Part shown: positions 22,475-34,588 of the stretch, one piece after another
Position numbering within the stretch: the stretch's first letter is position 1
Layout: the number at the start of each line of letters is the position of its first letter
Source of the DNA: Moniliophthora roreri
Lineage: Eukaryota; Basidiomycota; Agaricomycetes; Agaricales; Marasmiaceae
Assembly: GCA_001466705.2 (NCBI GenBank)
Contig: LATX02000027.1
Span: 1-62,394, forward strand
Length of the DNA: 62,394 nt
Reading direction: 5' to 3'
Made by a program: the position numbers and the translations under genes
The notes under the pieces: model-generated
Database searches by the model: none
Told to the model about the DNA's origin: nothing
The model's input: the letters and a program-made list of their open reading frames with translations, nothing else

Positions 22475-24646
22475 ATGAGTATCCATCTGCACGCAGCTGC
22501 CAATCTCGTGGAACGTCAAGATGATAGTGAAAGCGTTTCCAGCTCTGAGGAAGACGATGACGGTCAAACTTGGGAAGACTGGGTGTCGGATTCGAATTCG
22601 CGTCAACCTTGTCGGTCTTTATTCGAAGATAGAATCTTACAGAGTGCGGAAGCGGCCCTTGCATACGACAAGTCGACCTTTGGATTTAGTTTGGATGAAA
22701 CCTGTGCGAAGCTCTGTGCGTGGCGTGTTTTTTCACTGTCTTTTTCGGATTCTGATTAAGCAAACAGCATTGGACGTTCACGGTCGTATTCGCTTGATCA
22801 ATTTTATTCGACTTACGGTACGTGGTAAATTAGAGGGATTATTCAGGTAGTCTCACATCTATATGCTCAGAAACCATCACCGGAAAATGTCTCACACTTG
22901 ACTGGTTCAGAGTCGTTTTTTAGTTCCGACGAATATCTTCGACCAATAATAGAGGATGACCCTTTACTTCGTGAGGAAACCCTCCACATGTTCAAACATT
23001 CGATGAACTGAGATATTGGTGCTACAGAACTTCAGTCCGGTGACTGGTCAGACTCGGAAGACGAAAGTACGAATTCCGACCCGGAAAAACGTATTCGAGC
23101 GCTGGAGCAAAAGTTGGCACAAGCTCGGGAGGAATTCAACGCGTATCGTGCATTGATCAGCCAACGGCTGAATTTGATTGAGGCAGCAAGCGACGAACGT
23201 GCTGAAGCCGAGGCGAAAAATCGAGACGACGACTCGCACTATTTTGACAGTTATGGAGCCAATGGTTCGTCTGTTACTACTTTGAGATTCTGTCCGCGCT
23301 AACGCCACTCGATAGATATCCACGCAGTCATGATTCAAGACCAAGTGCGGACGTCTACCTACGCTCGGTACATTCTGACTACGCCAACGGTTTTCGAAGG
23401 AGCTACAGTCCTGGATGTGGGTTGCGGAACAGGGATCCTTTCTCTGTTTGCGGCACGAGCCGGAGCAAAGAGAGTAATTGCGGTGGATGCGAGTGACATC
23501 GCATCCAAGGCGGAAAGGATCGTTCGAGTAAACGAGCTTCAGAACGTCATCACGGTCATAAACGGCAAGATTGAAGATATCAAACTCCCAGAAGACATTG
23601 AGAAGGTTGACGTGATCATCTCAGAGTGGATGGGTTACGCATTATTGTACGAGAGTATGCTGGACTCGGTGCTTGTAGCCAAGTCAAGATTCTTGAAACC
23701 TGGAGGTATCATGGCACCGAGTCAGTGTAAGATGATGTTGGGGTTGTGCGATGCTTCTGAGATTGTCAAGGAGCGAATGACATTTTGGAATGACGTGTAC
23801 GGTGAGCATTTCGAGGCTTTGGATGGTTACGAACGTGTCCTTACTTTCCCAAAGGTTTCGATCTCTCGACAATGGCGGAAGATATACCAGAGGAGGCCAT
23901 AGTTGACGTCGTTGGACCTCATACCATGCTCAGCGACCCTTATACGGTCAAGGTAATACTTTTCGGTCTAGAATCGCATGTTTCTAACGAAAAAACCAGG
24001 ACCTGTACATCCCAGACCTGAGCCCTCGCCAGCTTGATTTCACCTCTTCTTTCAAACTGGTATCGACTGTTCAACGACGGACCAAAGTCACGGCCTTTGT
24101 CCTCTACTTCGACACTTTCTTCACGCGATCCGGTCAGCCGATACCTTCAGGAACGGAAGTGAAGAACGTGGGCGAGGGCGAGGTAGTCGTAGCGGAATTA
24201 TGGCCCGTTGGTGGAAAGCCAGCACCTCAGCGAAGGGCTAGTCAGCACAGCCTGACTCGACACGGCGAAAGAGAGCGGAGACTTGAACGAAGGAAGACTC
24301 AGGATGAACAAACTCTCAAGGGGAAAGAGAAGGAGGTGGATACCGTCACGAGTTTTAGCACTGGCCCAAGGAGCATCCCAACCCACTGGAAACAAACTTT
24401 GTTCATTTTACGTGAGCCATTCATTGCTGATGAAGGTATGGGTTCATCGTACTACCGATACCATAACCCTCACCACTAACCGTCTCTCCTTCTCCAGGCA
24501 CCGTCGTTCTGGGCCAGTTCGTCTGCAAGAAAAATCAGACCAACTCTCGAGAACTCGACGTGGAGATCCGTTATACCGTGAAGGCCAGCGAAGCGGAGGA
24601 AGCTAAAGATCAGGATGTAGTGGTACAAATCTTCAAAGTGAGGTAG
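22475..24646 (+). CDS. protein arginine N-methyltransferase 3 (PRMT3)
   Basis: PRMT3 uses SAM to make asymmetric dimethylarginine, classically on ribosomal protein uS5, in the cytosol. The N-terminus is acidic (SVSSSEEDDDGQTWEDWVSD) and followed by the PRMT3-type substrate-binding zinc-finger region (HGRIRLINFIR), then a coiled helix (RIRALEQKLAQA). The catalytic core holds YFDSYG, HAVMIQDQVRTSTYARYIL, SAM motif I VLDVGCGTGILSLFAARAGA, and the double-E loop SEWMGYALLYESML with both Glu intact. The THW loop (PTHWKQTLFIL) near 24380 and a final beta-barrel strand complete the fold. ATG at 22475 is preceded by ACG. Introns of about 50 nt interrupt the finger region and core. The gene appears intact. 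Confidence 0.93.
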
Positions 24647-25246
24647 TGGCGATTTGTTTCTTGGAATACCCCACCAAATCCAGATTCTTGTACACCTGCT
24701 CCAAATCTTCGTAGCATCGAAACTGTGGTAGCAAACGGACGGCTGTCGAATCTATTTCAACAACCTAGGGTACAGGGAATGTCGGAGTACTTAGATGCAG
24801 GAATAGCACGGATGACAACCACTTTCACAACCTATCACGATTACATCGGATTTACTCATAGTCCAGTTTTTGATGGAGGTCGGGAGGTGACTCATTCCGC
24901 CCATGCTTGCTATGCGCAAATCCTTCCTTGTATGACAGAAGTCATGTCCTCTCATCGCAACTCTGTTAGTACACTCTGCCGTCTCGCTCGGCCGATAACT
25001 CTCCTCAAAACCAGGCTCGACCAATCTGTACATGTGCTTGAGAGTGTGATAGTAAAAATAGACTTTAATTACCACACAGGCTATAGTAAAGTACAGTAGG
25101 ATATTCAGTAGACTCAACAGTATAAGTACGAAATGTGATGTTGCCTGCACCAATACCAAGTAGAAAAGTAAAAGAGGGAAATTGTGAAATTTTGAGAGAA
25201 ACCAAGCACGATCGACCTTCATACTAATAGATATTATACTTGTCAA
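24647..25246. other. PRMT3 3' flank, no gene seen
   Basis: About 600 bp between two convergent genes. Short open stretches on both strands have no recognisable domain. Confidence 0.5.
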
Positions 25247-27776
25247 TTATTTAGCCTTCCCACTCGCCCGACCTTGCCCATTCCGACCTCCCCGGCCCTG
25301 CTTCTTCGACGTGCTGCCTTCGGATTTCACCTCCCTAGCTTCTTGTGCACGAACACTCGGTCGAACCTTGCGGCTGCTCGATTCTCGCTGTGGCAAGTTG
25401 TCCCACCTCCCCCGCTTCGGGACCTGGACGGGGTTCTTCGCGTAGGCGGCGGCGGTCCGATGACATTTAATCCTTGACCCCGTCGTTGCATCTTCATCCT
25501 CGCTGTGATCTGTGTGCACTTTGCGACGTTTACTACTGGAGCCCGCCACTTTCGACTTCCGCTTGTTGCCTACAGTCACCTCCTCGTCAGTCTCTGTATC
25601 TGGCATTTCATTCACGAAGGTATTGTTGGGCCTGGGAGGAGGTATGATATCGTGACTGGCGTTATCTGGGGGGTCATGATCCACAGATATCGATTCCTCA
25701 TCCTCCGACGTCGAGCAGTCATGTGCATAAGGTAAAGATATTAGCATGAAATTGAGAAAATACAGACGTGCTATATACCACTTGATTCCTTCAGTTCCTG
25801 GAACCGATCCTCATTCTCGACAGCTTGCATGAGAGGATAACCGAGAGAACGAGCGTAGTCCGTTGTTGTGGGATCAAAGCCCTTGAAACGCTAAAGCGTT
25901 TCCATGACTTTGTAGGTTTCAACGTTCCAGGATTTGTACCGAACACTTATCTCAGTCTTATACGGTGGAAGTCCCAGAGACACTCTCGTGCTCTCTGACA
26001 TCTCTTCCTGCCCAGAAGAATCAAGGGACCAGAAGTACGTGTTCTCTGCCCAAGACCTCCATATTGTCTCGTCAGAAAGACGAGGGATGGGCCGAACGAA
26101 GAGGTATAAGGTGGATTTATTTGATGCGGTATCAGTACTTTCCTCCCGATAACCGCCCCAGAGAAAAAGGTGGAAGCTAGTGGTAATTGCTGTCAAGGCA
26201 GGTCAGGAACCAAACATGTGCAAGGACATGCCGAAACTCACAGCATTCTTCCCGTTCGTCTTCATGAATTCCTAGCTGGCTTAAGATGCGGTGTGCCTGA
26301 GCAAGCCACGCGCTCTCGATGTCCAGTTGCTCACCGCCATGAAATATCTCGTATCTTAAACATAATGAATACCTGGGTTTTGTAGGATCTGCGAATTGAA
26401 ACCTATGTCCTCTGTGAATACACGTCATCCAGCACAATCGTTTATTACACACCGCACTGATCCATCCTCCATGACAACCCCGCACCTCCGAAGATAACTG
26501 TCACAGGCTTCTACACATACATATTGCGGAATCTGCGTAAGTCCCGTCCATCGAGCAATAATAGGCTGTTGATTCCGTTTCCAAAGCGAGCCGACGAGGT
26601 ATGGCCACGATTTAAAAGCAGTCAGTCCCCAGCAATAGCCTTGGTCACTGACTTTCTTGAAGATTGTGCCTATTGGAAATATTCTGGTGAGGTAGTCAAG
26701 GACGATGTTGATGTCACTATATGTCTGAATGGATAGCGGATTGAGGTGTATGGTTGCAGGTGTATTGGGTATTAGCCCGAGCATATATATATTACTTTGA
26801 ACATAGGGCCCTCTCCGTAAAGCACCACTCCTGGGCTCAATCCATAATATGTTCGGATTCTGTACGTTTCCGCCGTATAGACTCAGCGCGACGTGAACCT
26901 TTGAGTTGAAGGGAACGTACGGTGCCGAAAAAACCCCCATCTATTTCCGCGACCGTGACCTGTGGATGACGATGTCAGTCATGATCACAAGCATGGCATG
27001 TAGGACGTACTTGAAAACAAAAATAATACAACCCAACGGTTTGCTCGGTTTGCCAAGAGAACACGGTTCAAAGGAATGAGCGCTGTGGAGAACAATCAAG
27101 TGAGTCAGTCGAGCCACAGACGTGATCAACACGCTCACCATCGTAGAATATCAAAGCCGGTAAACTATGTTGACTGTCGCTGTAGCCAAAAAGCTGGGCG
27201 ACGTTCAGATGTCTAACGATAACGGTAAGTATATAACACATAGATCGAAAGTTGGGGAATAAGCCATACTTGACAGCAGAAAATTGATCAAAGTCCCATT
27301 TGAAAGCCTATTGAGTGGAAAAGTTGAGATCTAGTGATATCAAGAGGGGATGTTATACCTACTTGGAGGGCTTCTGGACCACTGTATCCGACGTATAAAA
27401 ACTCTGCTTCCTTGTCTTCACCGTGAATGCGAGCGACGCTGATGGTACGACGAGCTACTGTTCTACAATTACGATTGTGCGACCACCAAGGCCCATCATA
27501 TTTATATAAATCACTAGTGCCTACGGTCTTTATGAGGTTGACGTCGCCAGTTCGAACCCGTTCATACTGAATCATTGAACAAAGCCAATCAATATAACTC
27601 GTGGATCGAAAAGAACACAATGTACACACCTCATCCCAAATCGATAACTCCCTTGTCCCCTGATGCACGATTTGGAGTGTACGATAGTCGTTAAAGGTAT
27701 TATACTGGGATCCTTCTACGACCGTGATTTGGTTATTGTGAAATTCAAAGTCTGAAGAACCTTGAACGAGGGGCAT
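25247..27776 (-). CDS. agaricomycete-specific protein with basic C-terminal tail, function unknown
   Basis: I recognise the layout as a lineage-expanded agaricomycete family but know of no assigned function. ATG at 27776 begins MPLVQGSSDFEFHNNQ; the following EGSQYNTFNDY resembles short N-terminal motifs seen in fungal NACHT-type proteins. YERVRTGDVNLIKTVGTSDL, then GYSGPEALQ, FKWDFDQFSAV, RHLNVAQLFGYSDSQ and ALIPLNRVLL are reminiscent of the N-lobe of a degenerate kinase fold, but no HRD or DFG motif was found. The C-terminal half (STRVSLGLPPYKTE, GFDPTTTDYARSLGYP) leads to an acidic then strongly basic tail (KSKVAGSSSKRRK; GRGGRNGQGRASGKAK), a likely nuclear signal. At least eight short introns. 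The tail is duplicated at 28551-29045. Confidence 0.7.
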
Positions 27777-28550
27777 GATACGCTGGTGAGAGTTTTGGGA
27801 GAGGGATGCTATGGAGGGATTCACAGCTTTTGAATGCAGACAGAGAGCGCTTCGTATTTGCCGTGAGGCGTGCAGGGGGCTGCGGCGGCAGTTACGTTGA
27901 CAATGAGCTTGATTGAGAGACAGGGCAGGATGGAACGATCAATTGATGTGAGTCGGCAGCTACGATATCTAGTACCAGACACTAAATGGTCTAATGGTAT
28001 CCGATGCCCCTGTTGTCTGTTCACCTTTGAGAAACATGGAAGATATGTTTGGACAACATACCAAACTGACGTCTTCTTCAATGACTCGCTGCAAACGACA
28101 AGAGGCCCGTGCGCAAACTTTATTCCCATCGCTCATCGTCTCCCACGCCCTTCACCTACTCAAATACATCCCTCGGTGCACCTTTCCTTATTTCTCCAGC
28201 TTCAACTCGCTATTCACCTGTTTCTAGCACAATTTACCTTGAATCCCGCCTCAAGCCAGCTGGAAAAATGCGAAGGAGAGCGTCTTTTGACATGAAGTCT
28301 AGGTAATACATTATATGGTGAGCACATGCCAGTAGTATCATCTATTACTATGTTATACTGACACGTAAATCAACAGCTTCGCTTCGATCACTCTTGGGAA
28401 AGCGAGCACAATAATGCGAACAATGATAATCTCACCTCTGGTTCGGACAAGTTTTGAAGTTCTTGACTTGGATAATCCTACTGACTCTCACCCTCAACAG
28501 AACTATGGGCACAAGGTATCCATGGACATCAGTCACGTCGGCCTTCAAAC
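27777..28550. other. intergenic region upstream of the agaricomycete-specific gene
   Basis: Promoter region of the minus-strand gene plus about 500 bp without recognisable content. Open stretches on the plus strand (27870-28306) lack motifs and overlap the promoter. Confidence 0.5.
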
Positions 28551-29045
28551 AAATAGATATCATACCTGTCAACTATTTAGCCTTCCCACTCGCCCAACTT
28601 TGCTCATTCCGACCTCCCCGCCCTACTTCTTCGACGTGCTGCCTTCGAATCCGGGTTTCGCTTCCCTAGCTCCTTGTGCACGAACACTGGATCGAACCTT
28701 GTGGCTGCTCAACTCTCGCTGTGGCAAGTTGTTCCACCTCCCCTGGACATGGTTCTTCGGGTAGGCGGCGGCGGTCCGGTGACATTTAATCCTTGACCCC
28801 GTCGTTACATCTTCATCCTCGCTGTGGCCCGGGTCTGTGTGCACTTTGCGACGTTTATCACTGGAGCCCGCCACTTTCGACTTCTGCCTGTTGCGTACAG
28901 TCACCTCATCGTCAGTCTCTGTATCCGGGATTTCGTTCACGGAGGTATCGTTGGGCCTGGGAGGAGGTATGATGTCGTGGCTGGTGTCATCTGGGCAAGG
29001 AGGGTCATGATCCGTAGACATCGATTCCTCGACCTCCGACAGCAG
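28551..29045 (-). pseudogene. duplicated fragment of the neighbouring gene's C-terminal tail
   Basis: About 500 bp are homologous to 25226-25720, including the stop side and some DNA downstream. The frame at 28623-29021 encodes SHDIIPPPRPNDTSVNEIPD, KSKVAGSSDKRRKVHTD and GSRIKCHRTAAAY with small indels relative to the parent. The upstream two-thirds of the gene are absent, and only the tail exon is present. Without a promoter or start context it is best seen as a broken partial duplicate, though the frame has stayed open for 130 codons. Confidence 0.75.
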
Positions 29046-29354
29046 TCATCTGCGATAGCATCATATAACTGCGTGATGTCACGGGAATGTCGATGATAAG
29101 CATAAGCCTTTATAAGTTAAACGACCATCGTTGAGACGCGTCTCATCAATGAACCACGACAAGTCGCCCAAGTACAACGACGACAAAGGTAAGAGGAACT
29201 CTCGTAGCCCGGGGAAACTTCTTGCGTTCAGCGTTCCGCTCACCATTTCGGTGATGTTTAGTCTTCGACACCTCAACTCTTCCTTCAATTTCCGCTCGGT
29301 TCTTGGACCGTTTAGGTGTCATCATGGAGCTGCAACAGCAGGAGGACTTCCTAC

Positions 29355-29700
29355 TCATTATATTTTGAACAACGGTGCGAAGATCCCATCCGTCGCTCTT
29401 GGTGCGGCCTGAGGCTTGAATTGCATGATTAACGCATTCTTCAAGGTGTTTGGCAAGCAGGACAGAGACAAACTGGACCCGCTGTCAAGGTGCGATTTAT
29501 ATGTTCACATTGTCATTCAGGACATATCTCATATCGTCGGTTCTTCAGAAAGCTTTGAATGCTGGATACAGACACATTGATGGTGCTTGGATCTACCGCC
29601 TATGCCAGACACTTGGATTAAAAGTGCCCATCAATCTGAAACTATCTATCGTAGAACGAAAAAGAGGTCGGCGTAGCGTTGAAGGAAAGCGGGGCACTGA
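29355..29700 (+). pseudogene. aldo/keto reductase, N-terminal fragment
   Basis: Three spliceable pieces match the start of aldo/keto reductases: HYILNNGAKIPSVALG (29355-29402), KALNAGYRHIDGAWIY (about 29550-29597), the conserved (A)GYRHID-A-Y block with the catalytic Asp, and NEKEVGVALKES (about 29655-29692). Canonical intron ends lie between some of them (GTGCGATT...TTCTTCAG). After 29700 no NADPH-binding barrel remainder is found and the donor before NEKEVG is not canonical. It is a truncated, probably dead gene of about 75 of the usual 300 residues. Confidence 0.75.
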
Positions 29701-30542
29701 GGGATCAAGTTTGGCTGGCCTCCAGGGTGTGCCGTCTCTTAGTGTTTCATATCTCACGTCTAACTGATATTCTTAGCTGTGGGATAGCTTCCACGCCTGA
29801 ACCGTAATTATAGGTTTTACAAGTATCAAGGGGATCCATGAGAGGTTGAATTGACGTCGCGTCTCCGTGATTCTCGAGGGGTTACAAGATCCTGATTGTA
29901 TTGACTATTCAGTCATGTTGTCAATTCGAATTAAAGGTGTAACTCACATACAGCTTTTCCTGCATTTTTAAGAGTCCTGAGAGCCTCTTGACATAAGGCA
30001 TGTAAAATATATGCGTTGCAGCTGTCTCGCAACGCGTCGAGGTTGTTGGGGCGACGGCAACTGGCGTATTCGGGCTTCATCTTTACGACAAATGAAAATT
30101 GACAAAAGCGGCTCCGTTACGGCCTGGAGATTAGTTTTCACCTGGCCTAAACGGAGCCCGATTCGTAGATTAGGACTATGTAGGGGAGTTGAAGCAAAAG
30201 TACTAATTTCTAGTGCTATCGGTTTTTTGTCACGCTTCATCACGTGATGTTGCAACTTCCGCTTGAGGCCCACCGATTAATCAGTTTTTTTTATTCACCT
30301 TTTTCTTCATCAAAATCTTTGCAGGAAGTCATCCAGTCAACCAAAAAAGGAAGACCTTGTTTCCGCCTACCACCCAAGGAAGTCCTGACACTTTCATGCG
30401 CCTCAGCAACAGCATTTATACCATTGGCTCACTAGTCCGTCCTTTTGGCTGAAGTATGATGGACAGAATCAATGATTTCTCATTCGCTTTCCTCATCCGG
30501 ACCACACGCAACACCGTCACTATCTAAGACGCCGCAGGACTA
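29701..30542. other. intergenic, esterase upstream region
   Basis: No gene or repeat recognised in about 840 bp. It separates the reductase fragment from the esterase promoter. Confidence 0.5.
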
Positions 30543-30550
30543 TATATGCG
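30543..30550 (+). promoter_or_regulatory. TATA box of the carboxylesterase gene
   Basis: TATATATG about 60 bp upstream of the ATG at 30607, a normal core-promoter distance. Confidence 0.5.
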
Positions 30551-30606
30551 TCATGTTTGGATTTTCATCCGATAGTCTGGCAGATTCTCTTTCCTGAATA
30601 CTAGCC

Positions 30607-33021
30607 ATGCATCTCGCCATTTGGGTCGTCGCACTCTATGCAACCCTTGCAGCTGCTGCTCCTCTCGCTGCACCGACGGTTCAACTGGACTCGGCCACAG
30701 TGACAGGTTCTACCGTCCTGCGTGTCTCCAAGTTCCTCGGAATACCGTTCGCTCAGCCTCCGTGAGTAGTCTACTCGACGACAGTTGGAAAATTTACTGA
30801 CTCTTTGGACAGGACCGGAAATCGACGCTTCCGTCTTCCAGAACCTATCCCAGCGTATGAAACATCGTCCAGCGCGTTGTCTATGGGACCCGCTTGCCCC
30901 CAACAAGCAGTCAAGCCTCCCATTTTGCAAGGACTTCCTGCAGATGCTGTCAACTTCATCGTCAATAGTATAGACGCCGCTGTTTTCCCGGATGACGAGG
31001 ATTGTGAGAACACCATCAGCTGACGCGTCCGCGTCGCGTAATGGAAGACTGACGGAGGATATCTAGGCCTGACCATCAACGTCTTCAAACCTGCTTCAGC
31101 AACTTCCGATTCAAAGCTCCCTGTAGTTGCTGTACGTGAACTGACTTCTCGCCCAATAATCTCAAATCTCAAACTGACTATCATATTCACCAATCAGTGG
31201 ATATTCGGAGGTACGCGTAGATAAACCGCATGGCTTGACCCATACATTGACGATCACACTCATCCTTTCCAGGTGGTTTCGAGTTGGGCTCTCCTCAGAT
31301 GTATGTCATCATTCACTGCTTCCTGTCTTACATATTTATCAACTTTTGGATAGGTATGATGGGGCGGGGATCGTGGAACGTTCGATTCAGCTCGGACAAC
31401 CTGTCATCTACGTCTCGATGAATTACCGAGTGACCGGTGAGCCCCATGGACATATGCGGTTCTTGATAGATATCAACAGCTTTGAACAGGGTTTGGATTT
31501 TTGGCCAGTAAGGAAGTCAAAGAAGCAGGTGTTGGTAACTTGGGTCTGCAAGATCGTGAGCTTATCTCATGTATGATCATTCGCAGTCGCTAATCAACGT
31601 TCCTGCAGAACGGGAGGCTCTGAGATGGGTTCAGAAATATATCGGTGCTTTCGGTGGTGATCCCAGTAAAGTCACGATGTGAGCAGCGTTCCATAATCAA
31701 GGCGCTCTGTGGTCGTGTCACTAACGGGGCCTTTTCGTAGTTGGGGAGAGTCCGCCGGAGCCATTTCTGTCTCCCTTCAGATGCTTGCCAACGGAGGTGA
31801 CACCGAAGGCTTGTTCCGTGCCGGATTCATGCAGTCTGGATCACCGATCCCCGTGGGCGACATCACGAATGGCCAGAAATGTACGTATTGGCACCGACAC
31901 TGTCTTGTCTTCGGCACTTAACTCGAAGCAGATTACGACGCTATTGTGGCAGAGACAGGTTGCTCAGGCTCCGTTGATACTCTGCAATGTTTGCGTGAAG
32001 TTCCGTACACGAGCCTCAAGGCTGCTATCAACAACTCGCCTGATATATTTGCTTACCAGGTATGTATCCGCAGCTTGATTTCCTATCTGTTCTGAGTCTC
32101 CCTTTAAAACCAGTCTCTGAAACTGGCTTGGCTGCCACGAGCGGACGGCAAGTTCCTTACGGACGCTCCTCAGAAACTAGTTCAACAAGGGAAAGTTGCC
32201 AAGATACCCATCGTAAGTGGTATGTATACCAGACTATAAGCATGTGCTGGGGGGAACTGATTGGCGATGACAGGGGATTGCGATGATGAAGGGACCCTCT
32301 TCTCCCTTTCCACCCTCAATGTAACGTGAGTCCCCATTGTTGACATTTGATCATATCGTTGCTTACCGTGAGGGTGCTCAGCACGGAAGCGCAAGTCAAG
32401 GAATACGTGAAAACAGAGTTTGTCAGCATCCCTGACGCCGACCTCGACCGGCTCTTGAAGCTGTATCCTCAAGATATCACTCAGGGGTCCCCCTACAACA
32501 CCGGCATCTTCATTGCCATATCGCCTCAATTCAAGCGTTTTGCTTCGTTCCAAGGCGATGCCGTGTTCCAAGCACCTCGTCGATTCTTTCTGGAGAGCCT
32601 TACCGGGAAACAGCCTATGTGGTCCTTCCGTGAGTATTCCAATTGTCAGGCGTCTCTCAAACGCTGACGGCTTCTAAAACAAACCAGTGAGCAAACGTTT
32701 GAAGGCGTTACCCGTATTAGGCTCGGTGAGTTTCCTACATCTTGTGGTGCTCGTAATTCTAACCATATGTCGCAACAGGTCCATGGCTCTGATCTTCTGA
32801 ACGTGTACGGCGGAGGTGAATTGGCTGACTACCTCATTCGCTTTGCTGCAACCTTGAACCCCAATGGCAACACTGGCATCAACTGGCCTCAATATACCAA
32901 GGAGTCCCCAACCTTGCTCCAATTCCAGGATGGTTTGATTCCTCTCACGCTCACTCAAGACACCTACAGGAAGGAAGCAATGCAAGCTCTGACCGAGGTT
33001 CTGTTAGTAAATCCAGTTTAA
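30607..33021 (+). CDS. secreted carboxylesterase type B / lipase
   Basis: An alpha/beta hydrolase that cleaves carboxylic esters outside the cell, close in layout to Candida rugosa-type lipases. ATG at 30607 gives a signal peptide ([19 protein letters not shown]). The order of motifs is complete: [10 protein letters not shown], the [11 protein letters not shown] block, oxyanion GGGF (made by a splice near 31212/31273), [39 protein letters not shown], nucleophile elbow IWGESAGA (Ser near 31750, after a phase-1 or -2 intron), acid region [12 protein letters not shown] (Glu near 32290) and catalytic His in [11 protein letters not shown] (about 32780). About ten introns of roughly 50-60 nt with GT-AG ends. 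Appears intact, of about 540 residues as usual. Substrate cannot be read from sequence. Confidence 0.92.
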
Positions 33022-33266
33022 CGAACTTTGCGTATGCCCTTCTCTCATCTGCCCTTTTACGTTCTTTGGGTCCTTTCCTCATATACCTAGTACTTTGACA
33101 ACCAATTGTGCGACACAAACGTTGTAACATTGCTTGGATTATTGGTACCATATCCTATTTCCGTATTTTGAGATTGGCTATACAACAATAAATATCATTA
33201 TCCACTGTGTCTAACACTTGAGTACAGATCGCCACAAATCGGTCAGACTAGTGTCGTCCAGTTTCT

Positions 33267-34588
33267 CTAAAACTCGCTTTGCAAGATCTTTTTCTGTCCA
33301 ACTGAGGAATAGTGCAATATTCGAAATCTCGGAACGTGCAAGAAACCCTCCATGCTGCGTGTGACAAGACTTTTCGCATCTGAATGCGAGTCCGAGGTCA
33401 GGATGTTGAAGAACGTCTGAATAATCGACATGAGCAACAAGGGTTCTAATGAGGGATAGGTTGACGGCTCGACATCCTGTGGGGAAATCAAGTTGAAGTA
33501 AGCATCTGGTATCATGGTTTCACAGGGACATGGAAACACACGCTCTGAAGAACCCCATGCTTTGGTGAATTCAAGTAGGTTGGCAAAGGTTGTTACGTTG
33601 GTGCTGGGTACAGGAGGTGGTGAAGTCGTGCTACCCTCTTTCGAGTCGAATAGTGTATTTTGCAAGAAGGACGAAAGATACCGCCGCCTACACGAGTGGA
33701 TGGTTTCGTCTCCTAAGGTGCGCGTGTGACATCCTGGAAGGTCTTTGGTGGTGTAGCTACAGTTGCTGTCGGTGAATCCGTGGTAGTGCTTGTAGTCGAG
33801 AGCGCTGGCGCTGGGGTAGGAGGAGCAGGTCTCGATTCCTGAACGGCTGAAGTAGTGGTTCCTTGCGATACCGACGAGGCTCCTTGTGATGCTTCGATGA
33901 TCGGAATCAGGACACGTCTCCTGCATAAATCAAGTGCAGCAGAAGAGCCGAATAATCGAGCAGTCTTCTGGTAAAAGAGTGAGATGGTCAAATTTGAAGA
34001 AATCGCGGCTGGAATCATGCGCACCTTTGAGGCCTTCTTGAAGTTCTTCTGGGCCAAGACGTGATTCTTCCCCAGTTCATCCTCTACCGCTTGATTCCCT
34101 GGTTCTGTTTTGCGGCAGCCTCAAAATCTAAGGCATTAAAAGTCAACAAGGTGATCTTGCGAGCATTCCAACTAATAGATATACCTGCTTTTGCCTCATC
34201 GAGTTTCCCCATTCCAAGTCTCGCTTGTCCTCTTCGGAAAATTGCCTTCACATTCGATGGGCTTAGCGTAAGCACGGTTGTGCAATCTCTCTCTCAGCGT
34301 CCTCATTTCTACGAAAAAAGTCGTAAACATCTACGTGAACAAGGACATGTCTGAGCAGAACGTACTTGTCTAGTCCCAAGTATGCAGCCGCTCGATTGAG
34401 AGGAAATGTAGGGTCGTTTCTATCCTCGATGATCGCAACACTGTAATGACCGATTGCTGTAGGATAATCCCTGGATTTGAAGGCAGCATTTCCCTGAAAA
34501 AAAGATGGTTGAATTTCTGCATTTTCTCGGTTAGAGAAGTTATAAGTACCTTTTCCTTTGCTAGCTGTGCCTTTTCCGAAGGGGCCAT
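33267..34588 (-). CDS. RPAP3-like TPR co-chaperone (R2TP complex)
   Basis: RPAP3/Tah1-type proteins tie Hsp90 to the R2TP complex for assembly of RNA polymerases, snoRNPs and PIKKs. ATG at 34588 (MAPSEKAQLAKEK) precedes TPR helices: GNAAFKSRDYPTAIGHYSVA, PLNRAAAYLGLDKY, NEDAERE, then SPSNVKAIFRRGQARLGMGK and DFEAAAKQNQ, the usual three-TPR Hsp90 clamp. A Ser/Thr/Pro linker (ALSTTSTTTDSPTATVATPP) leads to a C-terminal domain resembling RPAP3_C (TTFANLLEFTKAWGSS, EPLLLMSIIQTFFNIL). The order fits RPAP3 rather than the short yeast Tah1. Four or more short introns. The end of the esterase (33021) converges on it with 245 bp between stops. Confidence 0.82.
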
